Assembly: GCA_947034895.1 (NCBI GenBank)
Contig: OX344763.1
Coordinates: 56,295,025 to 56,359,024, forward strand
DNA length: 64,000 nt
Source: Rhytidiadelphus loreus
Taxonomy: Eukaryota > Streptophyta > Bryopsida > Hypnales > Hylocomiaceae
Direction of reading: 5' to 3'
The notes beneath the pieces are model-generated. The model was not told the origin of the DNA. It worked only from the letters and a program-made list of their open reading frames with translations, and did not search any database. This document shows, piece after piece, positions 23,307 through 35,515 of this stretch. The position numbers and the translations under genes are program-made. Position 1 is the stretch's first letter. Every line of letters begins with the position of its first letter.

Positions 23307-24918
23307 CTAGTCAAAAACCTCTTGTAGGTTCCTGCTCTGCTCTCCGGCCTCAAGGTTTGGTTTCTCCGACGATGAATCTAACTCAATAGGCTTAGGAGGT
23401 CCGGTCCAATCCGGCTTCCATTCATTCTTCTTTGATTGGAGAGTTACATCCTTCCCCTCCTTCAATTCCGTTCCGTCTGGAAACGACTCCAGCAAGGAGA
23501 TATCCGAAAGATGGATCTCCCTAGAGAACATTGTTCCGGTCAACTTCTCGCTACTCCTCTCCATCCGGTCCGCATCTTCTTGAGCTCCCACCATTGCTGC
23601 CTCCACCTACTCGGTGAAGTCGGCCAGGATTCGAACCATCTGGGAAACGGATAGCTTCTTATCCAGGAGCCATCTCTCATCAAATAGCTTTGCTTTGGCG
23701 ACTGCCATTCCATTTTCATTGAAAGCTTCCTTCACTAGCTTAGCTATCTTCTGAGTCACATCCGCCATCTCTCTAGTGGCGGCCATATCTTCCTTGAAGG
23801 TGGCAGTCTCCCCCTTCAACATGTCAACTTCCTCCTGAAGCCGACGGATCTCAACTTCATGCTTCCAGTTCTCTTCCGGATTACTAATGCAGTCTGCTAC
23901 TTTTTCGGTTAGCAAACTTTCTAGTGGTCCTCCTACCAACCTTCCAATTTGCGCCACGGTGATCTTCTTGTATTTCCAATCTCCACGGATGTGAGAGAGG
24001 ATACCGATTAGGTTCTCGAAGAGGTAATCTGGATCACTTTCTTCGGAGACCGGCTTCTCAACTTCCGGTCAGTTTTCCGGTGCAAACGTTTCCCTAGGAG
24101 GAGGTCCCCTTCTGTGCAAAGGTGTCGTTTTCTGCCGCTTGAACTACTTCAACGACTCATCTTCCTTGTCCGTCTCCTCTGTTTTCGAATCCGTTCTGGA
24201 TCCTTCCTTTTCTTCTTCATCCGTTTTCGACTCCATGTACTTCAGGATAGTCTCCTGGGCTCACCAAGTCTTCTCTTCTGTGTCGGTGAGGAGCTAATTG
24301 TGATGATACAAATGGAAGAGGTAGGGTGACAGAGGTGTGGCCCTACTCTTCCCTACCCGGGTCACCAGACTGGACACCAGATCAAAGATGATTCGAGCCC
24401 AATCCGCCTTCCGCTTTTCGGTCAAAGCTCCAAAGATGGTATTGCTGAGGGTTATCGTCACCCTCGTCGGTTTCTCTGGATGGAGGATCGGAATGAGGAA
24501 CTTGAGTAAGTTCTGGTTCCAATCATCCTCACAATCCTCGACCGAGTATTTGTCCTTCGGGTTCACCGCTCTCCAAAACTTGTCTTGGACGTACTCGTCC
24601 TTCCGGCTGGCCATCCCTAAACCCCCTAACTGGCCTCCATGCCTCCTCCGTCCAGCGGGATAGATTCCCTCTAGCGGTATTATCAAACTGATTCGACAAT
24701 TTTCCCAATAGCTCACGGACTATCTACTCTTCCTTAAATCCCCAGGATTTCTCTACCAATTCGGAACACCCCATGACAGTGAGGTCCTCCATCAGTGCGG
24801 CCTTTTCCGGTTCTGCGGAAGGGATAATCAAAACCACCTTCCGGAGCTTCACTTCAGTCGTGGCGGAGTTGACAAATCTAGATCTTTGTAGCTGCGGCAT
24901 GGGCACAGCTTGAGGCAC
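23307..24918 (-). pseudogene. unrecognised protein, copy A of a tandem pair
   Basis: From ATG 24918 the product begins with a short domain ending DLTVMGCSELVEKSWGFKEE, then a conserved block with LSNTIFGALTEKRKADWARI and a PLSPYLFHLYHHN helix, a charged linker, and a coiled coil near the C-terminus (EVEIRRLQEEVDMLKGE...). Stops at about 24722, 24294, 24255, 23604 and others are spaced within one main frame. Copy B at 26120-27983 has the same order: DLSQMGCAGLVEHPWSFKDD, then LGNTIFGALSGDWKVDWGIV and LFPFFYHLYHAHD. The fold suggests a gag-like or other mobile-element protein, but I do not recognise the family. It lies downstream of a TATA box at 25181-25191. Confidence 0.5.
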
Positions 24919-25180
24919 TCAAGACCTCCCTTAGACTACCTCACTTTCCCTCCTAGCCGCACGTCCCGTTCCTCACTTTCCTTCCTCTAATCTCAACCGG
25001 AAAGCAACAAAATCTGCAATTGCGGAAGTCCAACCCCGCAGCGCACAAAAACCCTCACTATTGACGCTTTGTACTTCACAAACTTGAAGAAATTAAAGCG
25101 CAAAAATGGAACACAATGTAGGCGTGAATACGAGTCTGAGCGAACAAGGTTGCAAAAGGGGTACCAACTGGTATGGCCAT

Positions 25181-25191
25181 CTTTTATATAG
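25181..25191 (-). promoter_or_regulatory. TATA box upstream of copy A
   Basis: CTATATAAAAG on the minus strand, about 265 bp upstream of the ATG at 24918, a plausible core promoter with a long leader. Confidence 0.5.
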
Positions 25192-25205
25192 TCCCAGGGT
25201 CCCAA

Positions 25206-26119
25206 TTAGGTCATCATAATCTAATCTCGTTCAACCTAATCCGCTCTAACCAAATCCGATCCGGACAGACCTAATCCGCTCCAGAATAATTTCCGTGTTC
25301 GTTTAGTTTTGCTAGAACGGATTTGGATCCGGTTTGTACCCTAACTCCATTCCTCACCTAATTTTCAGTTTTACCTTATCCCTAAACCGGATACAAATTC
25401 CTTGTGAGGACGTCCGATCTACTTTTTGAGATAACTTAACAAAATCAAAAAAATTTGTTGCGACATCTCTCCCTACGAGTTTCTGGATACTAAAGATTTT
25501 ATCAACCAATATACTTAGAGCTATCCAGAATTTCAATGGTCAAGGCTCCAATCTATTGGGATTATCTAAGGTACTGAAACACGAACCAATCACGCTAATG
25601 GGATCAAGAAGTCACTATCACACACAACCTCACTTATACTTTCAAGAATCCAGATAAATTCAATATCCGGGTACATTTCCTCCCTACCTATTTCTGTAAC
25701 CCAACTATGCATTCATACACATAAACTGACCATTGAGCACACGTAGACACAGAGAAATGAGTTTCAAGAAGTCTGTATTAGATTGCACAATATTAGGAAA
25801 ACAAGATATGGAAATGCACACTTGGCCTACTAACCGACCGGCCCTAAATACTTTTCAACCCAAGGGAAACTACCGCCCAGGGAATTCAAAATCACACCAC
25901 AAAGGAATGACACGCGTCATTTGCCTTATCCAATCCCAAGTTGACTTCTACTAAAGTCCAAGAACTGCCCTTCAAAAGTGGATTTCAGATCCACAAAAAC
26001 CGAATCCAGGCAGGTCACATAAAAGACTACCTACTCACCTAAAAGCAACTTGGATGTTACTTTCTACCCAAAACCTAGGTTTTCAGCCACCATTCTAATT
26101 TCCTTCCTAGTTCTAAAGT
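25206..26119. other. spacer between tandem copies A and B
   Basis: Contains several ATCCGGT/CCGGAT words (for example 25255-25340) shared with sequence around 22500 and 23150. No credible gene. The downstream end of copy B lies just beyond. Confidence 0.4.
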
Positions 26120-27983
26120 TACATCCTCTGCAGCTTCATTGAAGTCCTTCCTGATTTGGCTGCACCCTTTCTTGTTGGTTGTTTTTGGGCAGAACCGGAA
26201 ATCTTCAAACTCTTTTGCTTCTTTGCCTTGGCCTTCTATTCCTTCAACTTCACCTTCACTCTGCTTGGTGTGGCCAATTTTGCATCGGGATCTGAATCCT
26301 CTTTTGATCTTGAGCCAGAATCCTCCTCCGATTCTTCTGATTCTTCCTCTTCTTCAGATTCTGGCGGAACAGATTCCTTCTTTGATTGAATTCCTGCCAT
26401 TGTCTCCTTTTGGCTTGACTGGTCGGGGAAACATTGGAAATCTTGTTGGAAGGAGTGTCCCGCCCTAGTCCTTGGGATCGCACTTTACTTCAGATGTGGG
26501 ATCCTGATGTGGATCTGTGCTTAGTTCCGGAGTCTGGTGCAGCTTTGATCTTGGTGGGTGTAACAATAACCACATCCCCCGAGGTCTCTCCGGATTTCTC
26601 CAAACCTATAAGTGAGGATTGCTTTCATCCCGGCCTTGGCGGCTTGGAAGGAGTGGCATCCTTTGCCTTTTCAATTTCCGGTTTAAGTTCCGGTTGGAGG
26701 GGTTGACTTGCTTCTTCCATTACTCCCTTTAACTGAACGAGAATGTCCTTCATTTTAAGGTTGAAGTAGACCAGAACATTGATGATCTTGTCATCCAACT
26801 TACCTCCTCCCTCTAAGACCTTCTCATCGAATAGTTGGAACTTAACTAGTACATCTGCCAGAATGGAAATAAATTCCCAGATTCAGTCTAGGGTATCCTG
26901 TGATTTGACTACAGCTTTCTTACTCTCCTGCTTTTGACTAATCATTTTCTTCTTAAGCGTGAGCAGTTCATCTATCAGTTCATGTGCTCCCGTAGTTCCG
27001 GTTTTGTCCTCAACATCCTAGATAAGATTCCGGACCTGCTCTATACACCCAGTCACAGGAATATTTCCTAACACCTTACACACCTTTTTCAAGGTGGTAC
27101 TCTCTTTCTCATATATTTCCCGGACTTGGGTGAGCTCTTTTATGATGCTTCCCTGAAGGTCCTGGTTCCAGACTAGATCCTTTTCTTTACCCCTCTGGAC
27201 TTCTTCTCTCTCCTTACTTTCCGGTTCCTTCTTTACCTCCAAACCGGAAGGCTCTTCCTTCTTCCTCTCTACTTCCTCCTGTTTTTCCTTTGATTCTACC
27301 TTCATACCATAGGTCAACTTTACTTCCTGCACCATGTACTTTTGCGTCTCATGGGCTTTCATACAGTCATCGTGGGCGTGGTATAGGTGATAGAAAAAGG
27401 GGAAGAGGCTAGAGGGTTTACTTTTTCCTACCGATTTACAGAGCTTGGCGACATGGTCTCTTACTACTATGCCCCAATCTACCTTCCAGTCTCCCGACAG
27501 AGCACCGAAAATAGTATTTCCTAAGGTGATGGTTAACCGAGTACCCCTATCTGAACTAAGGATGGGAACCAGAAATTCCAAGACCCTTTTCTCTCTTGCG
27601 TCTTTACATTCACTCATTGTGTACCCGTCCTTGGCGTGAGAGGCGTTTAGGAACTTATCCACGATGAACTTGTCCATCCGTGAGGCTGCTCCTTCTCCAA
27701 TTTTTAGAAACTCGTAAACTTCCCGCTAGACTACTGGCGTCCATTTGTCCGGAAACGCCCAAACCGTCTTCAGCCACTCGTTCAACTACGGATGAAGCAT
27801 CTCATGCACTATCCCATCGTCTTTGAAGCTCCAAGGGTGTTCCACCAAGCCAGCGCAACCCATCTGGCTGAGATCCTCAATCAGATCGGACTTTGCCGCT
27901 ACATCCTCCGGAATGACCAGATAGATATTCCTCAATGCTACCTTGGGAGTCGTGGTCTCCTCTCTAGACTCTTCCTCAGACAT
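26120..27983 (-). pseudogene. unrecognised protein, copy B of a tandem pair
   Basis: From ATG 27983 (MSEEESREETT...) the frame gives the N-terminal short domain, a stop near 27784, the conserved NTIFGALSGDW block (27677-27018), a Lys/Glu-rich linker and a helix-rich tail ending ...GCIEQVRNLI at 27018. The minus strand then continues in coding style (HELIDELLTLKKKM, KFQLFDEKVLEGGGKLDDKI) with further stops. It ends in an acidic then basic stretch (SEEEEESEESEEDSGS..., ...KGAAKSGRTSMKL) near 26120. It is clearly paralogous to copy A, with more of the C-terminus readable. Function unknown. A mobile-element capsid-like role is only a guess. Confidence 0.5.
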
Positions 27984-28504
27984 GGCGTAGCAGAAACTTC
28001 TATGGCACCCAAATCCTAACTATCAGAATACTAGGATCGGAAATAGAAACCGGAAAGCAGCTACAAACTAAGAAGATACTTGAAAAACACTTGCACAAGG
28101 TTGCAGAGGTTTTGGAAAACACCACAATGATCTGAAAACCCCTAAGTGACCAACCCATCTTCTTCCACCTGGATTTCTATAACAGTCTCCTACTGTTGGA
28201 TTTGACCGTTTTGGCCAGCAGACCGTTGGATCCGACCATTCCTTATTTCCTGGTACCTAGCTTGTCTACTTCTAACGTTCCCTAGCTAGTTTCCGATAAT
28301 TAATTTCTGGGATCTACTAGTGTCAGAACCCCTTTTCTTGATATCTGATAGTTTTCGGTTGTCCAGTTTATCTACTCAAGACTTTCCTAACTTCCGATTT
28401 CTGTCCTTCAGCTACAGATCCGGTTTTGCCCTAAAAATCTAAGGAAATATAGAAAAAATCAAAAAAATTAAACCTATATTTGTCTTTATAAATGAGTTTC
28501 CGAG
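27984..28504. other. leader and spacer, no gene seen
   Basis: The 5' leader side of copy B on the minus strand, with a weak TATA-like TTATAGAAA near 28178, then AT-rich spacer. Confidence 0.35.
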
Positions 28505-28786
28505 TCACGACACATCTTCAACACGTAGCGATTTAGAGATGTGAACGGCAATAAGAGAATCTCTAAGGGGACCTTCAAAACCAAGGACAAGGTCGGAGTT
28601 CACATTGTGACAAAGCCCCTCCGCTACAGGCAAGCCATCAACATTGTGAAGGATGACCACCTGCGTCATCCAAAGCCGTCGAGGGATGCCTTCACAATCA
28701 GGAATATTGACAGTCTCTTTAGGATCATTGTGAATCTCACCTTCATTGGAAGAGTACTCTGGCACCACCACCATTCCATGCTCCAT
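28505..28786 (-). CDS. possible exon of a gene flanking the hAT insertion
   Basis: The minus strand reads MEHGMVVVPEYSSNEGEIHN...RRLWMTQVVILHNVDG...GFEGPLRDSLIAV, a natural-looking composition over 93 codons. The plus-strand frame over the same DNA is more basic and less convincing. Palindromes of the locus 1 type lie just upstream (minus direction) at 28879 and 29197 and, across the 34-kb insertion, from 63715 on. That suggests an intron-rich gene of the same kind was split by the insertion. The product is not recognised. Confidence 0.3.
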   Translation of the reverse strand: MEHGMVVVPEYSSNEGEIHNDPKETVNIPDCEGIPRRLWMTQVVILHNVDGLPVAEGLCHNVNSDLVLGFEGPLRDSLIAVHISKSLRVEDVS

Positions 28787-28878
28787 TACATTTGTAAAAG
28801 AACCACAGACAAATGAGTGGACCAGAACATGACATACAACAATGCATTTGGAAGTAGTTAGGCACCAAAGTATCCATA

Positions 28879-29217
28879 ATTCAACTCGGCCCGAGTTGAA
28901 TGTTCAGACCATAATCAAACTAATTACAACATTGAATAATAAAATTCCAGTTCATGATTACAACCACAACCTGTAGTATAGAAGAAGAAGATATCAAACA
29001 ATGCATTTCACTAAATAAAAAATAACTAACACCAACCGAAAAATACATCCACTCTAGATTTCCATATAGATAAAAACACCAATAATGTCTAACATTTAAA
29101 TTGTGGCCATTCATTCTTGTTCAGCTGAAGTTTAAATGTCCTCGTTGATTATTTTAATATTAAAAGTTTCCGGGAATAATAATTAAAAATTCAAGGTTCA
29201 ACTCGCATCAAGTTAGA
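28879..29217. repeat. two palindromes left of the hAT insertion
   Basis: 28879-28899 has arms TTCAACTCG and CGAGTTGAA around GCC. 29197-29217 is a diverged copy beginning TTCAACTCGCATCAAGTT. They belong to the AACTCG variant of the locus 1 palindrome, matching those right of the insertion at 63715-64000. Confidence 0.75.
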
Positions 29218-29278
29218 CATTCTTCTGATATGAAGAAATTAATCATAGGCATACATATTTGTAACTCAAGGTTGTCTA

Positions 29279-29650
29279 TCCGGACGTGACGTGGGCTTTT
29301 TACATTCGGATGTCATGACGCGTCCTGACGCGTCACAGCCCGTTGCCAATATTGACGGGACCATTCGTAGTGCGGATGAAGTCTGTCCATTCTGCGACGG
29401 CGTCGGGACACACTATACAGTGTCGGGCCGTCTCTTGGACGGTCATTCCATTGCAGAATGGACATCCGTCTCCTGGACGGAGAGGCCGTCTCCTGGATAG
29501 TAATCTATCTCCTGGACAGTAATCTGTCCCTTGGACACGAATCCGTCCCTTGGATGGGAATACGTCACTAGATAGGACAATTGCTACCTGGACGGAAATC
29601 ACGGAATACGTCACTGGATGGGACAGTCGCCGCTTGGACAATTTTGCTAG
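29279..29650 (+). repeat. GGACGG-rich subterminal tract, left
   Basis: GGACGG, CCGTCY, TGGACA and TACGTCACT words repeat at 20-30 bp spacing. The tract lies between the left hAT terminus and the TATA box of the transposase gene. Comparable tracts are at 35220-35515, 55150-55320, 58335-58610 and 63236-63530. Confidence 0.75.
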
Positions 29651-29730
29651 ACAAGTTTAGGGTCCACCTGATCAACCATCACTCCGTCTAGCTAGGTTTA
29701 GGGTTTAGGATTTTAGGTAGGGCTTCAAGG

Positions 29731-29740
29731 TATATATTAA
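29731..29740 (+). promoter_or_regulatory. TATA box of the hAT transposase gene
   Basis: TATATATTAA in the context AAGGTATATATTAAGGACTT, about 215 bp upstream of the ATG at 29955. Confidence 0.6.
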
Positions 29741-29954
29741 GGACTTCTGCCTATTGAAGATTACTTTTCCTTGTTGATTTTGCCTTTCATGACTTGGTTG
29801 GAGTACAACCATTGCGTTAGAGCGAAGTCCAAGGAGAGTGTGTTGTGGTGGCACTTGTTGTGAGAGCAACAAGTATTGTTTCTACATTACATTTCAAACA
29901 TAATACTAATCTTTTTTTTGTGTAGGGGTAGATAGAGGAGAACAGAGAAGAGCA

Positions 29955-32344
29955 ATGGGTGGAGGAAGATCACATTGGGAACCTTGGTACACACTATGGC
30001 CAGATTGAAAAGTTGCATGCAAGTTTTGTGAAGCTTTGCTAAGCTATCGAAAAGATCGGTTGCTTTTCCATTTGGGATATAGACGAAATGACAACCTCCC
30101 TAGAGTAGGAGCATGCACTAAAGTCAATGCAGCCGTGAAGGTAATGTTTTTTAATTGTGGAGGACATATACCTACAGGCACTTCGGACGGAAATGGACGC
30201 GACGTGGAAGTGACATCACCATCAACGATACTACCAAGTGTAGTACATGGGGAGCAACAACCTGATGCTTCAATCTTAGCAAACGATGGAGGAGAAAACA
30301 TTGGGGGCCAAAGCTCTCAAGTAAGATCATCGGACGCGCCCAACCCTAGTTTGACCCAGAGTCGATCGATGAGGCAATTGTTTGTACAAGAAGGAATGAA
30401 CACATCAAACAAACAAGTACTAGATAAGAAGTGGGCTAAGTTTTTCTATGAAGCCAATATACCATTCAATGTATGAGGCATCTTGCTTTTCTGGATACAA
30501 TGAAATCAACATCAGAATCAAGAGTTGGCTACAAACCTCCAGCGTACCATGCACTTTCACCACTTTGTACAAAGCTCATGAAATCTACAAAAGACGAAGT
30601 GGCGGCAATGGTAGCAGAGAAGACAAGGGCACCAATCCACAAGTATGGCGTTACAATATGCTCCGATGGATGGGACAATGTCACACATCGACCATTGATG
30701 AATGTCATGTTGGCATGTACAAGTAGAGAGGTATTTCTTGGATTGATAGATACAACAGGCAAATGCAAAGATGCTACTTATGTGGCTAATTGCATGGGTG
30801 ATTACATTGACGAGGTAGGGGCACAGAACGTGGTACAAGTTTGTATAGACAATGCAACAAATATGTTGGCCGCTGGCGCTCTATTACTTCGTCGATTTCC
30901 ACACATATATTTTCAAGGGTGTTTAGCACATGCACTTGACCTTCTTCTTGAAGATTGGAGAAAACAAGATTGAATAACAAGTATGGTCAAGAAAGCCAAG
31001 TCAATTGTGAAATACATTCGCATGCATCACATGCCACTTGCAATTTTTCGACGACATTCTCCTAATTACATTTTGAAAAATCCCGTTCAAACACGCTTTG
31101 CAACCATGTTCTTCATGATCGAGCCTTTGGTAGAGGTGAGGGAAGTAGTAGAATCGACAATCCACGATCCGCAGTGGAATGAATACACGCGGAGATTGAC
31201 ATCCAATCAAAAGCAAAGAAAGGTTAACAATGTGCAACAATATGTGCGAATGAATGAATTTTGGAGGAGATGTTTGAACTTTGTGTACATAGTGGAGCCC
31301 GTGTTGGTTGCTCTTTGAGAGTTTGATGGCAAGCACCCGTGCTTGGACAAGGCATGGCTTGTGATGAAAAAGGTGGAAAAACATGTTTTATCTTTGAGGG
31401 ATCCACCATTTTCATTAGAGCCACGGTATGCAATTTTCACCATCGATGATTTCTACAAGTGTTGGGACATGCTCAGGATAGATTTGCATTACGTTGGGGC
31501 TCTATTGAATCCCATTTTACTTGACGAAGTCTTGCTAATGGATGATGATGAGGCAAGAGAAGCCATATTGAGAGTTTTGCGCAAATTGGTTGTTGGAGAT
31601 CAAGCATTTGCTTCAACTTTGTCTGAGTACCAAGCATTTAGAGATCGTCAAGGCATTTTTGGTGGACTTCCTAATGTAAACACCTTAAATTTGCAGCCTC
31701 ACGAATGGTGGGACCTTCTCAGAGCCGGTGCTCGTACACTTGCATCGATTGCAAAAAAGATCCTTGCACAAGTGTGTTCTGCATTGTTGTGTGAATGCAA
31801 TTGGAGCATGTATTCGTTTGTCCACAACAAATCATGCAATAGATTGACATTAGAGCGTGCTGAGGAATTGGTTTACATTTATACCAATTCCAAGACTTTT
31901 AGAGAAAGGGCTGCAACAAATCCGACAAGGTGGTACACTAAGAACATGATGTCAGAAGATTCCATGACAAATGAATCTGATGAGCAAGACCATGGTTCAG
32001 TTCTCTCTGACCTCAATGATCACGATTTAGATGATAGTTCCAATGACGGTGATGACCCACCGTTTTATAGATTTTGTAAGGCAATAGGAGTGCGTCCTCT
32101 AATTGATGCATCTGTATTTGACTTTGAAGAGGGGGATAATAACGACAATGACTACAAGGGATATGAAGGAAGTCCACTACGAATGCCACAAACGTGGAAT
32201 GCTAGGCCAAGTGGGGGCAATACGAATGAGGATGTTGTGGCACCGAGACCACTAACTCTAGACCCTATGGATGTACAAGTTGATGCCACAATAGAAAGAG
32301 ATGGTGCTGACTGTGAGCCCTCAAGTTGGCACTTGGAACTCTGA
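29955..32344 (+). pseudogene. hAT transposase, decayed
   Basis: From ATG 29955 the product starts with a BED-type zinc finger (CKFCEALLSYRKDRLLFHLG), followed by a low-complexity linker and a helical domain (KKWAKFFYEANIPFNV). The RNase-H-like core keeps ICSDGWDN (first Asp) and VVQVCIDNATNM (second Asp). The C-terminal block ALLCECNWSMYSFVHNK holds the Glu in the usual ERNWS-type position and continues RLTLERAEELVYIY, the dimerisation helix. Breaks are TGA 30006, a one-base frameshift near 30473, TGA 30971 and TGA 31316. The last falls where hAT proteins usually have Arg before D-G, fitting CGA to TGA. The protein would cut and paste hAT elements. With these breaks it is inactive. It is placed 0.7 kb inside the left terminus of the large element. 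Confidence 0.88.
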
Positions 32345-33860
32345 ACTTATTTTTCACGATTTTTAGTTAATGTTTAGATAAAATATATGAAAATATACAT
32401 AAAAATAGTGATAGTGAAGGTTCTAGTAGAAGTCCCTACCAAAGTAGTGAGGAATAGCCTTAAATACGTGAAACATGTAAAAATTTGCATTTTCACTAAT
32501 TTTAGGTCTTATTAGTAGAATTAGGTAGTTAAGTCAGTAGTTTGGAGCGAAGTAAGGATTTGAGAGTTAGCCAGTCCTAGTGTCTTGTTCATGTCATACA
32601 ACAGCTATGAGTATGCATGTAACAAATTGGCTAAAAATTAGAGTCTAGTCAGAGTCAATCAAAATCCAATTCGAAATAATTGGGTTTGTGGTTTGTAGGT
32701 AATTTTAAAAAGTTGAATCATTCACAAACCAAGATGAAGGAAATGATGATTGGAACATACAGAGAGGTGCTTTTCTAGGTCAAAGCATGCTAGGAGGTCA
32801 AATAGAAGTCTGATCATCCAAGATTCCCCGGTATCAAAAATAATTTCCCCCCCGAGTGGAAATTATTAAGGAATTGCTAAAAATAGCATCCTTATTGGAG
32901 ATTTGGTTTTGCCCTTAGTTGTTGAACATCTTGTAGAAGATTGCCCAAAAGTTTTGGGATTTTACAAAACTCCACGATGACTCTATGGAAAGTCAACCGC
33001 TTAAAATTGCATTCGTAAATTCCTAGAAATTACCAATGTTGCGGTAAAATCTCACTAAAAATAAATATAGTGTTTTGTGTGCCAATAAAAAGCCTTGTCA
33101 AGTTTGAAGACATTCCGACATTCCCAAGTACCAGAATTAGGACCAACAATGAATTTTACAAAAATTTATAACTTGGCGGCGGTTTGATTGGTGTATCAGG
33201 AGCTAACGATGTCCAAATGGAGATATTCAAGGGTCAATTCTTACTCCCATGAATATTCTAAACCACCCAAGCCAGATAGTTTCATCAAAAAATGCAAACT
33301 CCAAAAGTTAGATTTTTGACTTTTGTTTCGAGTTACCGTGACTCAAATTTGCGCTTTAAAGCAGCTGGAGAGGTAGAGGTAAGGGTTACTATAAGTTAAT
33401 TGGGGTCTTCTAAATGCGATGGCGCAATTTTTTGTCAGTTTCAAGTTGTCCCTCAAAAGATAGAGAGGGTCAGCCCTTAATTTGACTTTTTTAAGGTAAT
33501 TTTGGATTAATCTAGGTTGATTTTGCAAATATCTTTTGTAAAATCGAAGATTGGATTTGCTCAAGATACTTGTCTTGCGTAAGAAGTTATCTTTTGGACT
33601 AAAGAAAGACAATTTGGAACTAACCTTAGATTAATTTGCAAAATATCTCGGTTAATTAGATAGATTTTCAAAATATCTTTGTAAAAAATCTAATATTTGA
33701 TTTGGGAAAGATTCTAAGGCCATTTAGGGCCTACAAGGAACTTTCTTGAGGACCTTCCTTCCCATTAAACAAAGATTATTTAGAAAACGCGTTAGGTTAG
33801 TTTAGCAAAATATTTAGATTGAAAGTAAGAAAATATTTACGAACAACTTACCGGGGGGGG
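32345..33860. other. non-coding stretch
   Basis: Sequence downstream of the transposase frame, AT-rich, ending in a G-run at 33853-33860 before a TATA box. I see no gene. Confidence 0.45.
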
Positions 33861-33871
33861 CTGAGAGCAAG

Positions 33872-33879
33872 TATATAAG
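33872..33879 (+). promoter_or_regulatory. TATA box without a recognisable gene
   Basis: TATATAAG in the context GCAAGTATATAAGGCCC, followed by a pyrimidine-rich leader. It could be the promoter of an LTR or of a lost gene. Confidence 0.45.
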
Positions 33880-34049
33880 GCCCTTTCTCGAGGTTGTTTG
33901 TTGCCCTCATTCTCTAGTTTCATTCTTGTTGTTGTTCTTGTCGTACTACCGACACTTGTCGGAGCACTTTTTAAAGCCAAATTTTAGCTATTTCTTTCTA
34001 TTTTCTTGCCCTTTGAAGGTCCGGAGGGCCCCTTCAAAGCTTTGTTTTC

Positions 34050-34925
34050 TTTTCTTGTTTGAATTTGGAGGCTTCAAGCCCCAAAACTTTGCTTTTCATG
34101 AGTTTAGGAGGAGGAAATCCCCTAACTCTATTGTCGTTTGAGTTAACTAACTTCTTTCTTGAATTTAGAGGCTCCAAGCCCCAAAACTTTGGTATTTTGA
34201 GAGTTGTGGGAATAGTTTCCAAACTTTAATTGATTTTCTTGTTCTTTTGGATACTAACCAACTATTGTGCGAATTGATAGCAGTTTGTGAACTCAAAACT
34301 TTAAAGCGGCAAGGCTAGACTTTGCCAAAAGGTTTTAGGCATCACTACATGCCAAAACTCGTTGTATAACATGTGTTTGGTTTGACTAATTGCTAATGTT
34401 CGGTTAAACACTGTCATGTTTACCTCCTTTAGTGATTAAATTTAGAATTTTGTTTGAATTTTGGGAATTAGTTTTTAATGTTCGGTTAAACATTGTCATG
34501 TGTACCTCCTATAAAAATTAAGTCTTCAAAAACACTAGTTTGGGTCCTTGGATATTGTTATTTCCTGGGGTTGCTCCCACATGGCGAAGCTTTGACTTTG
34601 GACATCTGGAAAACGGGTACTTGAAACTTTAATTTGTCAGTTATTTCCTGAGGTTTCTTCGGTACGATGAAGCTTTAACTTTGGAAACCTGGAAACGGGT
34701 ACTTGAAACTTTAAATTGTCAGTTATTTCCTGGGGTTGCTCATGTACGGCGGAGCTTTGACTTTTAAATCCTAGAAACGGGCACTTTAAAAATTCTAATT
34801 CCTTGATTCTTTCGTGGCCTGGGGTAGCCTCCACACGGCAAAGCTTTGACCTTCTAGGATTAAAATTTGCCTTTAAATAACCAGTGAAACTTGAGTTTGC
34901 CCCGCACGGCGAAGCTTTGACTTAC
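34050..34925. repeat. two local tandem repeats
   Basis: At 34058-34210 a unit of about 100 bp containing TTGAATTTGGAGGCTTCAAG and GCCCCAAAACTTTG occurs twice. At 34559-34925 a unit of about 82 bp starting TTATTTCCTGGGGTTGCTC and containing GGCGAAGCTTTGAC occurs four to five times with decay. No gene overlaps them. Confidence 0.75.
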
Positions 34926-35219
34926 CAAATAAAAAAATCAACAAAATAAGATTCGTTGGAAACTTATTTAAAGGTCAACTCTATTGATTTCTTTCTTTTC
35001 CGTGTTGTACACGTGGTGGAGGTATTTGGTCTCCAAACCTGCATTAGTTGTTTGTTTCATTTAAATTGTTTTGTTTCTCCTTTCTAATTGGTCATTTTTT
35101 ATGTTGTTTTGCTTTCATGAAATCCATAAAAATAGTTCTCTCTTTTAATTAAGTGTATTTTATTTTTATGATTAAAAATTAAGTATTCCAAAAGTCATTC
35201 AAAATTTCAGGTTTTGGTT
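34926..35219. other. AT-rich spacer
   Basis: No feature recognised. Confidence 0.3.
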
Positions 35220-35515
35220 TTAGTCCAAAAATTCAGCCCGAAGGCAAGGACAGCCCGAAGGCATCAGACAGTTCGAAGGCATTAGACAGCCCGAAGGCAT
35301 TAGAAGGCGGGGAAAGGAGTTGGACGATAGAGCTAGACGACTGGAGCTAAACGACGGCGTTGACCAACCACGCCTCGCCACGTGGCGGTCTGGCTGGGTG
35401 GGAAGACTACCTTGACGAGGGTTGGACAGTAGTTCGGCTAAGTGGGGAGACTGCCTTGACGGATCTAGACAGCAATTCAGTTGAGAAGGGAGACTGTACT
35501 GACGGGGGTTGGATA
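35220..35515. repeat. GAAGGCA and GACGG-rich tract
   Basis: CCCGAAGGCA repeats at the left (four units), then ACTGCCTTGACGG and GACTACCTTGACGA words. It ends just before GGATATAAACC at 35510. It loosely resembles the GGACGG tracts but is less clear. Confidence 0.5.

Noticed and set aside
26139..26706. Plus-strand frames of 77-109 codons
   Set aside because: They lie opposite the C-terminal coding part of copy B, which continues in frame from the minus-strand gene.
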